11,906 nucleotides of DNA from Candidatus Nitrosopumilus sp. (GTDB lineage Archaea; Thermoproteota; Nitrososphaeria; Nitrososphaerales; Nitrosopumilaceae), in assembly GCA_029880665.1 (NCBI GenBank), contig JAOUNZ010000015.1:1-11906 (forward strand). Reading direction: 5' to 3'. Positions 1 through 5,697 of the stretch are shown one piece after another; position 1 is the first letter of the stretch, and each line of letters begins with the position of its first letter. The notes below the pieces were generated by a model. It saw nothing but the letters and a program-made list of their open reading frames with translations. It was not told where the DNA came from and made no database searches. The position numbers and the translations under genes are program-made.

Positions 1-290
1 GCATATTTTGTTATTCTTCTAAAGACATCACGGTTCAATGCCCTTAATGGAGTAATGTAAAGCATTTTGATTTTTCCAGTTTTCTTTGAATTTTTTAAAA
101 GAGAAAAAATTGGAATAACAGAGCATTCTGTTTTTCCTGAACCGGTGGGAGCAATTACTAGACAATCTTTTTTTTGCAGAATTATCGGTGAAGCTTTTTT
201 CTGAATTTCGGTTAGTTTTGAAAATCCAAATTTTCCAAACAGTGATTCAAGAATTTGGTTTGTATGTGGAATTTGATTTTGATCTTTCAT
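1..290 (-). CDS. lhr: Lhr-type DEAD/DEAH-box helicase, N-terminal fragment (runs off left edge)
   Basis: Only the first 97 residues are present; the frame stays open to base 1. I translated it from ATG at 288-290. Residues 22-37 look like a Q-motif region (FGFSKLTEIQKKASPI). Residues 47-54 are the Walker A/motif I APTGSGKT, and residues 80-88 are motif Ia (TPLRALNRD). The pairing of PTGSGKTE with LYITPLRALNRD is typical of Lhr superfamily-2 helicases, which in archaea act on DNA repair and recombination intermediates and are normally 800-900 residues long. A GTG at 300-302 would add four residues, but the ATG has GGTG about 9 nt upstream as a possible Shine-Dalgarno sequence. The start lies inside the preceding small ORF (44-bp overlap), suggesting co-transcription and translational coupling. 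The SF2 helicase call is secure. The Lhr subfamily rests on the N-terminus only, and the fragment could belong to another Lhr-like (aLhr1/aLhr2) paralogue. Confidence 0.88.
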   Translation of the reverse strand, partial: MKDQNQIPHTNQILESLFGKFGFSKLTEIQKKASPIILQKKDCLVIAPTGSGKTECSVIPIFSLLKNSKKTGKIKMLYITPLRALNRDVFRRITKY

Positions 291-366
291 AAATAAATAC
301 ACCTATTAATCCAAGTGTAAATAAAATAACGGTAATTATTGGAATTGAATCAAAAATTCCTGCCAT
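247..366 (-). CDS. small single-span membrane protein, 39 aa, function unknown
   Basis: This short ORF starts with ATG at 364-366 and ends with TGA at 247-249. It begins MAGIFDSIPIITVIL and ends SNSTYKPNS. Residues about 8-25 form one uninterrupted hydrophobic segment rich in I, V, L, F and G. It is followed by YERSK, so the positive-inside rule predicts a cytoplasmic C-terminus and a short external N-terminus. It sits 22 bp after the RadB-like ATPase gene and overlaps the Lhr start by 44 bp in another frame, so all three are probably on one transcript. I do not recognise a family. A random 39-codon ORF in AT-rich DNA is possible, since T-rich codons produce hydrophobic stretches. The operon position, ATG start and well-formed span with flanking charge favour a real gene. 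Confidence 0.5.
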   Translation of the reverse strand: MAGIFDSIPIITVILFTLGLIGVFIYERSKSNSTYKPNS

Positions 367-388
367 GATTTAACTTGATGAATGATCA

Positions 389-1054
389 TTAAATATCTTC
401 AGTATGATCAGAGATTCCAAATTTATCAATTGTATATGAAAAGTATTTTTTATTGAGAGCCCAATATGCTTCTCCTTGAAATTTTGATAAATTTTTAAAA
501 AGATGGACTTTGATATGGGTAAAAGAATCAATTGCACTTTTCATATTTTCAACCTCTTTTCCATCAATATTTCTAATCATATTAGTGACAACAATGGCAA
601 TTTTGTTTGTAATTGCAAAATTAGATAATTCATACATGTATCTTGTAAACAAGGTATTTTTTTCAAAAATAGATTCATCTTTTTTATATTCATAAGAAAA
701 TAAATCAGTTACATTATCAATGATAATTAATGAGAAATCATTTCCTTGAAGAGTTTTGATTGATTTTATTTGCTCTGATGTATTAGTTATTCTAGATACA
801 GTAATTTTTTCAAGAATATCAAATCCAAAATTGGATTGGTTTTGAATTTGAAGAATTCTCTCAGGTCTAAAGCCACCAGTTGTATCCAAATACAAAACCC
901 TACCACCAAATTTGATTGAATTAATCAATAATTGTAATAATAGTTGAGTTTTTCCAGTTCCATTTCCACCAAAAATATCTACTACAACACCTACAGGAAT
1001 TCCACCTCTCAAGAATTCATCTAATTGATGTAAACCAGTAGGGATCATTTGCAT
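389..1054 (-). CDS. RadB-like RecA/Rad51-family ATPase
   Basis: The protein is a single RecA-type ATPase domain of about 221 residues without the N-terminal helix-hairpin-helix domain of RadA, which matches RadB and the short archaeal RadA paralogues (aRadC group). Residues 4-18 are the family opening (IPTGLHQLDEFLRGG). Walker A is GGNGTGKT at 29-36, DTTGGFRPERI at 57-67 resembles the RadB DTEGG segment, Walker B is LIIIDN at 109-114, and IAIVVTNMIR lies near 152-161. Such proteins assist RadA in homologous recombination. The open frame extends upstream to 1153, but those 33 residues are low-complexity and run through the divergent promoter. The ATG at 1052-1054 has TTTAAATT about 26 bp upstream, which fits a leaderless transcript; ATG at 1046-1048 (MIPTG) is an alternative. 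It heads a likely unit with the small membrane protein and the Lhr-type helicase. The RecA-family call is firm; RadB orthology is not. Confidence 0.85.
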   Translation of the reverse strand: MQMIPTGLHQLDEFLRGGIPVGVVVDIFGGNGTGKTQLLLQLLINSIKFGGRVLYLDTTGGFRPERILQIQNQSNFGFDILEKITVSRITNTSEQIKSIKTLQGNDFSLIIIDNVTDLFSYEYKKDESIFEKNTLFTRYMYELSNFAITNKIAIVVTNMIRNIDGKEVENMKSAIDSFTHIKVHLFKNLSKFQGEAYWALNKKYFSYTIDKFGISDHTEDI

Positions 1055-1156
1055 AATTATTAGAAAATGAAGAAAAAATTTAAAGAATTTTAATTTTAAA
1101 AGAGGAGGTAAGGCTTTTATTCCAGAGAACAAAGTTGCAAAACAAGTGAACAATTA
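1055..1156. promoter_or_regulatory. divergent promoter region, RadB-like ATPase / LSm protein
   Basis: This is a 102-bp AT-rich gap between diverging genes. On the minus strand CTTTAAATTTTTTC (1072-1085) is centred about 26 bp before the ATG at 1054, as expected of an archaeal TATA box with a leaderless start. On the plus strand TTTTAAAA (1094-1101) would place transcription near 1120-1124, giving the LSm gene a leader of about 35 nt. AAGTGA at 1145-1150 is a weak Shine-Dalgarno candidate in front of the GTG. The two boxes are only about 16 bp apart, so the promoters may compete. TATA assignments were made by eye. Confidence 0.5.
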
Positions 1157-1402
1157 GTGTCTCAATCAACTAGCGTAAAAAGACCTTTAACGACTCTTCA
1201 GAAAAGTACAAAGAAGAAAGTTACTGTAAGACTGAAAAATGAAGTTGAATATAAAGGAAAAATGGATAATGTTGATTCATACATGAATTTGATTATGACA
1301 GATGCTGAAGAGTTGCATGATGGTAAAACAATTGCAAACTATGGAAGAGTTATCGTAAGAGGCAATAATGTATTATTCATCAAACTAGAAAATGAACTCT
1401 AG
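1157..1402 (+). CDS. archaeal LSm (Sm-like) RNA-binding protein
   Basis: This 81-residue protein has the full Sm fold signature. Sm motif 1 spans about residues 21-50 (KVTVRLKNEVEYKGKMDNVD onward, including the RNA-contact D40-S-Y-M-N44), and Sm motif 2 spans about 62-77 (YGRVIVRGNNVLFIKL, with R68-G69-N70 in the RNA-binding loop). Family members form heptameric rings that bind U-rich RNA and act in tRNA and other RNA processing. The lysine-rich first 20 residues form a short basic tail. The start codon is GTG: an in-frame stop at 1109-1111 and the absence of any upstream ATG, GTG or TTG in this frame leave no other start before M36, which would destroy Sm motif 1. metK follows after 13 bp, so the two are probably co-transcribed. 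The family call is secure; which archaeal LSm class it belongs to is not settled. Confidence 0.95.
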   Translation: MSQSTSVKRPLTTLQKSTKKKVTVRLKNEVEYKGKMDNVDSYMNLIMTDAEELHDGKTIANYGRVIVRGNNVLFIKLENEL

Positions 1403-1415
1403 TTAGTGTGGTTTT

Positions 1416-2582
1416 ATGACCAGTAGTTTTCTATTTACATCTGAATCAGTAACAGAAGGACATCCAGATAAAATATGCGATAATATTTCAGATGCGTTCT
1501 TGGATGAATTTCTCAAACAAGATCCGGATTCAAGAGTAGCTGTTGAAACAATGGTCACCACAGATTTTGTGGCGGTGGCAGGTGAAGTGACATCTAAAGC
1601 AAATTTTGATAAAAAAGCTCAAGAAGAATTGGTAAGAAAAACAATTAGAGAAATTGGGTATAACAACAAAGATTTGATGTTTGATACCGAATCTTGTGAA
1701 ATAACTTTACGTCTTCATGCTCAGAGTCCAGATATTAGTCAGGGTGTTACAGCAACTAAAAATAAAGAACAAGGAGCAGGGGATCAGGGGCTAATGTTTG
1801 GATATGCAACAAATGAAACAAAAGAGCTAATGCCTATGCCAATTTTGCTTGCACAAAAACTAGCGCAGAAACTAGCTGAAGTGCGAAAAAATAATATTCT
1901 TACATGGGTAAGACCTGACGGAAAAACACAAGTTTCCGTGAGATATGAGAATAACAAACCTACCAAAATTGAAACAGTGGTAGTTTCAACACAACATGCA
2001 CCTGAGATTTCTCAAGAGGAGATTTCAAGAGAGATAATCAATAAAGTAATCAAGCCAGTATTAGGAAGTCTTTGGAATGAACAAATAAAAATTCACATTA
2101 ATCCTACTGGAAAATTTGTAATTGGTGGTCCACATGGAGACGCGGGTTTAACCGGAAGAAAAATTATTGTTGACACATATGGAGGATTCGGAAGACATGG
2201 TGGAGGTGCATTTTCAGGAAAAGATCCTTCAAAAGTAGATAGATCTGCATGTTACATGTGCAGATATATTGCAAAAAATCTTGTTGCAGCTGGATTAGCC
2301 GATAGATGCGAAGTACAACTTGCATATGCCATAGGAGTTGCTGAACCTGTATCGCTTTATGTTAACACGTTTGGAACAAACAAAATTCCGGAGAACAAAA
2401 TGGAAGAATTAGTAAAAAAGAATTTCGACATGAAACCGTCAGGAATCATATCACAGTTAGATTTAAAGAGACCAATTTATAGAAAAACTGCTTCTTACGG
2501 TCATTTTGGAAGAAACGAGTCAGAATTTACTTGGGAAAAAACGGACAAAGCTCAAATACTAAAACAATCTGCGGGTCTCTAA
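1416..2582 (+). CDS. metK: S-adenosylmethionine synthetase, bacterial-type (MetK)
   Basis: This enzyme makes S-adenosylmethionine from methionine and ATP in the cytoplasm. Its length of 388 residues is normal for bacterial and eukaryotic MetK. Visible motifs are GHPDK at 15-19 (catalytic His16 and Mg-binding Asp18), the hexapeptide region GAGDQGLMFGYA at 120-131, GGPHGDAGLTGRK at 237-249, and the phosphate-binding HGGGAFSGKDPSKVDRS at 261-277. The sequence clearly belongs to the bacterial/eukaryotic family rather than the divergent archaeal MAT family found in many other archaea. ATG at 1416 fits the family N-terminus (TSESVTEGHPDK). It lies 13 bp after the LSm stop with no evident promoter of its own. 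Its 3' end overlaps the opposing SDR gene by 24 bp. The product would feed the several SAM-dependent methylations of corrin synthesis encoded downstream and elsewhere. Confidence 0.97.
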   Translation: MTSSFLFTSESVTEGHPDKICDNISDAFLDEFLKQDPDSRVAVETMVTTDFVAVAGEVTSKANFDKKAQEELVRKTIREIGYNNKDLMFDTESCEITLRLHAQSPDISQGVTATKNKEQGAGDQGLMFGYATNETKELMPMPILLAQKLAQKLAEVRKNNILTWVRPDGKTQVSVRYENNKPTKIETVVVSTQHAPEISQEEISREIINKVIKPVLGSLWNEQIKIHINPTGKFVIGGPHGDAGLTGRKIIVDTYGGFGRHGGGAFSGKDPSKVDRSACYMCRYIAKNLVAAGLADRCEVQLAYAIGVAEPVSLYVNTFGTNKIPENKMEELVKKNFDMKPSGIISQLDLKRPIYRKTASYGHFGRNESEFTWEKTDKAQILKQSAGL

Positions 2583-3428
2583 TAGTTCCAATATTGAATG
2601 AAATTTAATTTTAGTAAATTTTCTTAATTTTTGATGATTTCCCTGAAAATTACCAATTATGATGTTCAGATCATCCATACCAAAATCAGATTTTGGATTA
2701 ATGATAGCAGCATGATAAATATCTTCTAAATCAATTTTTTTGATATTTGTTTTAGTCCCTTTTGAAAAAAGTTTAACATATTTCTTGAAAGTGATATTAT
2801 TAGGACCTATAAGATCAATTATTTTATTTCTGAATTTTGATTGAAAAATGGATTGAAGAATAATTTCTACTACATCATCTATATAGATTGGTTGAATATG
2901 ATAGTTTCCCGAACCTGGAATTATAATTTCTCCATGGTTAATTTGTTTTTTTAGATATTTTGTGAAATGATCATCTTTTCCGACAATGTATGATGGTCTA
3001 AAAATGGTATAATTTAATCCAGAGTTTATGATGATTTTTTCTGCATGATATTTAGAAATAAAATATCCCACAGATGATTTTGATGAAACACCAAAACCAC
3101 TTATATAAATAATTTTTTTGATTTTTGCTTTTTTACATAAATTTACAATATTTTTTGTGAGTTCAACATTTATCATGTTATAATCAACATTGACAGATTG
3201 TTTGCCAATACCAATAAGATGAATTAATATATCAAAATTTTTAATTTTTTGGAGATAGTGAACTTTAGTAAAATTTTTTGAGATAATTTTTGATTCATTT
3301 TTAAATTTTTTAAAATCATTTCTGGATATTGATATTAACTCAATATTTTTTTCAGATAAATATTTCCTCAGATGTTTAGCTACAAATCCACTAGCTCCAG
3401 TAACTACTATTTTCTTGTATTTAGTCAT
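2559..3428 (-). CDS. NAD(P)-binding atypical SDR / epimerase-like protein
   Basis: The protein has 289 residues. The N-terminus carries the Rossmann dinucleotide motif TGASGFVAKHL (10-20) after the beta strand KKIVV. DILIHLIG (66-73) is the next cofactor-contacting strand, and YISGFG at 108-113 precedes the catalytic-type YxxxK (YFISK, 122-126). RPSYIVG (144-150) and QPIYIDDVV (179-187) are typical of extended and NDUFA9-like atypical SDRs. It probably binds NAD(P) and could be a sugar-nucleotide epimerase, a reductase, or a structural/assembly protein of the complex I NDUFA9 type; the substrate cannot be read from the sequence. It is transcribed away from cbiD across a 78-bp gap, and its tail overlaps metK by 24 bp. 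It is lysine- and isoleucine-rich like its AT-rich neighbours, with no sign of transfer. The fold call is strong and the function open. Confidence 0.85.
   Translation of the reverse strand: MTKYKKIVVTGASGFVAKHLRKYLSEKNIELISISRNDFKKFKNESKIISKNFTKVHYLQKIKNFDILIHLIGIGKQSVNVDYNMINVELTKNIVNLCKKAKIKKIIYISGFGVSSKSSVGYFISKYHAEKIIINSGLNYTIFRPSYIVGKDDHFTKYLKKQINHGEIIIPGSGNYHIQPIYIDDVVEIILQSIFQSKFRNKIIDLIGPNNITFKKYVKLFSKGTKTNIKKIDLEDIYHAAIINPKSDFGMDDLNIIIGNFQGNHQKLRKFTKIKFHSILELLETRRLF
2609..2632 (+). terminator. possible oligo-T terminator for metK
   Basis: Three T-tracts (2609-2612, 2619-2622, 2628-2632) follow the metK stop within 50 bp on the plus strand, inside the 3' end of the opposing SDR gene. 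Archaeal RNA polymerase terminates at runs of T in the non-template strand without needing a hairpin. In DNA this AT-rich such tracts occur by chance, so this is suggestive only. Confidence 0.3.
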
Positions 3429-3506
3429 AATGATATCAAATTAGTTTTAATTTTAAATCTATACCGAATATTTTGAAAATTGTCAAATAAGAGTTAATAC
3501 AGTAAA
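3429..3506. promoter_or_regulatory. divergent promoter region, SDR gene / cbiD
   Basis: This is a 78-bp AT-rich gap between oppositely reading genes. For the SDR gene, ATTTAAAAT-like sequence centred near 3452 (minus strand) is about 24 bp before the ATG, which fits a leaderless start. For cbiD, AATATTTTGAAAAT (about 3468-3480) is the best TATA candidate and implies a leader of roughly 10 nt; no Shine-Dalgarno sequence precedes the ATG at 3507. The 8-bp palindrome TGATATCA (3431-3438) lies beside the SDR start. I saw no B12-box-like sequence of the bacterial cobalamin riboswitch. Confidence 0.4.
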
Positions 3507-4613
3507 ATGAACACAATAAATGTGGAGGAGGAAGAAAAGATAAAGTTGAAGACAGGTTATACGACTGGAAGTTCAGCTACGGCAGCAGCCAAAGCTGCAT
3601 TATTATCAATTGTGAATCAACAAAAAATTGAAAATATCGATGTTTTGTTACCAAAACGATCTTTTATTGAAATCCCAATTTACTCATGCGAATTTAACTT
3701 CGATAAAGCAAGATGCTCCGTGATTAAGAATGGTGGAGATGATCCTGATGTAACTCATGGTGCAGAAATTATTGTTGAGTTATCATTTACAGACAAAGTG
3801 AATCAGATTGACATTGATGGCGGAATTGGTGTTGGAATTGTCACCAAACCTGGATTAGGTTTGGAGATTAATAAACCAGCAATAAATCCGGTTCCTAAAA
3901 AAATGATTGATGAGAATTTAAGATCAATAGGAAAAGAAATTCTTAAAAAGAACGGATTCAGAGTCGTAATTTCTGTTCCAAAAGGGAGAGAATTGGCATT
4001 AAAAACAGATAATCCAAGATTAGGTATCAAAAATGGAATTTCTATTTTAGGTACAAGTGGGATTGTTATTCCATTTTCTACGGCATCTTATGCAGCATCA
4101 ATAAGACAAAATTTGGATGTAGCGGTTGCCATGGGAAATGATGTTGTAGTTCTTACAACAGGTGGAAGAAGTGAAGATTATGCAAAGAAAATCGTAGATT
4201 TACCAGAACATTGTTTTGTACAAATGGGTGATTTTTCAGGTTATACAATTCAGCAATGTGGTAAAAAAAATATCAAAAAAGCATATGTTGTTGGCTTTAT
4301 TGGAAAACTTGCAAAAATGGCAGCAGGTATAAAACAAACTCACGTTAAAGGCTCAAAAGTAGATATGAATTTTCTTTCAGAATTAGCAAAAAAATCAAAT
4401 GCAAATGATAAAGTAATTGAAAGTATTAAAAAAGCAAATACAGCTAGACATGTTTCTGAAATAATTCAAGAAAATAATGTTGATGGTTTTTTTGAATTAA
4501 TTTGTAGTGAGACGTATAAGCATATGAGAAAACATTCAGATGGAAAAGTTCCAATTGATGTAATATTATTTGATTTTGATGGAAGTGTTCTGGCTAGGAA
4601 GTCAGAAGAGTAA
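3507..4613 (+). CDS. cbiD: cobalt-precorrin-5B C(1)-methyltransferase (CbiD)
   Basis: CbiD transfers a methyl group from SAM to C1 of cobalt-precorrin-5B in the anaerobic (early cobalt insertion) branch of cobalamin synthesis. Its 368 residues match the family length. Diagnostic segments are KTGYTTGSSATAAAKAAL (15-32), NGGDDPDVTHGAEI (75-88), VTKPGL (112-117) and INKPAINPVPKKMI (121-134). The segment KGRELALKTDNPRLGIKNGISILGTSGIV further on is also typical of CbiD. It is a stand-alone protein, not fused to another Cbi enzyme. ATG at 3507 gives a short acidic N-terminal extension before the conserved core. It is the first plus-strand gene of the corrin cluster; cbiG follows after 31 bp. Presence of CbiD, rather than CobF-type enzymes, marks the pathway as the cobalt-early one. 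Confidence 0.96.
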   Translation: MNTINVEEEEKIKLKTGYTTGSSATAAAKAALLSIVNQQKIENIDVLLPKRSFIEIPIYSCEFNFDKARCSVIKNGGDDPDVTHGAEIIVELSFTDKVNQIDIDGGIGVGIVTKPGLGLEINKPAINPVPKKMIDENLRSIGKEILKKNGFRVVISVPKGRELALKTDNPRLGIKNGISILGTSGIVIPFSTASYAASIRQNLDVAVAMGNDVVVLTTGGRSEDYAKKIVDLPEHCFVQMGDFSGYTIQQCGKKNIKKAYVVGFIGKLAKMAAGIKQTHVKGSKVDMNFLSELAKKSNANDKVIESIKKANTARHVSEIIQENNVDGFFELICSETYKHMRKHSDGKVPIDVILFDFDGSVLARKSEE

Positions 4614-4644
4614 GGTATTTTATTAAAGCTATAAAGTTTTGTAT
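4614..4644 (+). promoter_or_regulatory. possible internal promoter in front of cbiG
   Basis: The 31-bp gap holds TATTTTATTA (4616-4625), centred about 25 bp before the ATG at 4645, which fits an archaeal TATA box driving a leaderless transcript. cbiG could therefore be transcribed independently as well as by read-through from cbiD. There is no Shine-Dalgarno sequence in front of the ATG, which agrees with leaderless translation. Confidence 0.35.
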
Positions 4645-5697
4645 ATGGAAAAGACTTCAGTTCTTGCAATTACTAAAAATGGAGTTAAAATTGGTCAAAA
4701 TCTAAAAAAACTATTTCCAGAATGGAGTATTTTCGGTCCTTCAAAGCTAGCAACTAAAAATAATGAAATTATATGGTATTCTGAGCCTACAACAGAGAAA
4801 ATTGTTGAACTTTTTAAAAGAAGTAATGCGTTAATCTGTCTTTTTTCATTGGGGGCTGTAATTAGACTGATTGCACCTCATTTGAAAGACAAAAAGACAG
4901 ATCCTGCGGTAATTGTAATTGATGATAAAACAAAATTTGTTATTAGTGTATTATCAGGTCATATTGGAGGAGCTAATGAATTAACTCAGGAGATAGCAAA
5001 AAAATTAGGATCTTTACCAGTAATAACTACTGCGGCTGACGTTAACAAAACTATTGCAGTTGATCTTGTTGGAAGAGAATTTAATTGGAAAATTGATGAT
5101 GATTCAACTGTAACTAAAATTAGTGCACATATGATAAATGAGGAGTCAATAGGTATTTTTCAAGACGTTGGTGAGAAAAATTGGCATAAAGAATTACCTA
5201 AAAATGTTTTAATTTATAAAAATTTACAAGATTTAAAAAAATCAAACTCTAAAGCATGTCTCATAATTTCTGATAAAATAATTGATGAAGAATTATCTAA
5301 AAAATCTGTAATATATCGACCTCCAAGTTTAGTGATAGGTGTTGGATTACACTGGGACACTACAAAAGAAACAATCAAGGAAGGAATTGATTTTTGTTTA
5401 GAAAAATTTAATCTAAGTTCAAAGTCTGTTGCAAAACTTGTTTCAATAAAAAAACCACAAGAGGTGCAAGGATTAATAGATCTTGGAGAAGAAATGGGGA
5501 TACCTGTTGAATATGTAACTAAAGAAGAATTAGCAAAGATTTCTGTTCCAAACCCATCAGAAACCGTAAAAGAATTTGAGGGAACTGCAAGTGTATCGGA
5601 AGCTACAGCAATCAAGGTTTCTGGAGGAGAGTTGGTTGTAGAAAAGCAAAAATTCCCACCAAATTTGACTATAGCAATAGCGAGGATTTTGAGTTGA
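4645..5697 (+). CDS. cbiG: cobalt-precorrin-5A hydrolase (CbiG)
   Basis: CbiG opens the ring-A delta-lactone of cobalt-precorrin-5A and releases the C20 fragment as acetaldehyde, giving the substrate of CbiD. From ATG at 4645 the protein has 350 residues. The N-terminal domain shows LFSLGAVIRLIAPHLKDK (66-83), DPAVIVIDD (86-94), LSGHIGGANELT (103-114) and ITTAADVN (127-134). A variable linker covers about 140-225. The CbiG C-terminal domain covers about 228-348 with IPVEYVTKEEL (286-296) and GTASVSEATAI (313-323). The usual GIGCRRG-like opening of the C-domain is replaced by GVGLHWD (232-238). A TTG at 4639 would add two residues, but the ATG lies at leaderless distance from a TATA-like box. 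The stop overlaps the cbiX start by 3 bases in a shared TTGA. Confidence 0.94.
   Translation: MEKTSVLAITKNGVKIGQNLKKLFPEWSIFGPSKLATKNNEIIWYSEPTTEKIVELFKRSNALICLFSLGAVIRLIAPHLKDKKTDPAVIVIDDKTKFVISVLSGHIGGANELTQEIAKKLGSLPVITTAADVNKTIAVDLVGREFNWKIDDDSTVTKISAHMINEESIGIFQDVGEKNWHKELPKNVLIYKNLQDLKKSNSKACLIISDKIIDEELSKKSVIYRPPSLVIGVGLHWDTTKETIKEGIDFCLEKFNLSSKSVAKLVSIKKPQEVQGLIDLGEEMGIPVEYVTKEELAKISVPNPSETVKEFEGTASVSEATAIKVSGGELVVEKQKFPPNLTIAIARILS

Noticed and set aside
371..388. TTGATGA as a C/D-box guide RNA C box near 374-380
   Set aside because: The first base is not a purine and no D box (CTGA) or internal C'/D' pair lies at suitable distance.
510..695. 61-codon plus-strand open frame inside the RadB-like gene, with an apparently hydrophobic N-terminus
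   Set aside because: It is antisense to conserved Walker B-region codons; the hydrophobicity is the reverse reading of AT-rich codons.
1101..1110. Strong Shine-Dalgarno-like AGAGGAGGTA
   Set aside because: No ATG, GTG or TTG follows at a usable distance. It is 47 bp before the LSm GTG and probably upstream of the transcription start, so it is likely chance or a promoter-proximal element.
1055..1153. N-terminal extension of the RadB-like ATPase by 33 residues to an ATG at 1153
   Set aside because: The extra residues are low-complexity (K, F and L rich), match nothing in RadB-like proteins, and run through both presumed TATA boxes up to 3 bp from the LSm start. The ATG at 1054 has a correctly spaced TATA box.
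3429..3506. Cobalamin riboswitch in front of cbiD
   Set aside because: The gap is too short for the class, shows no B12-box-like conserved bases, and such riboswitches are essentially bacterial.
5214..5615. 133-codon open frame on the minus strand inside cbiG
   Set aside because: It is fully antisense to a well-supported enzyme gene, has no recognisable domain, and its composition is that expected from reading AT-rich codons backwards.
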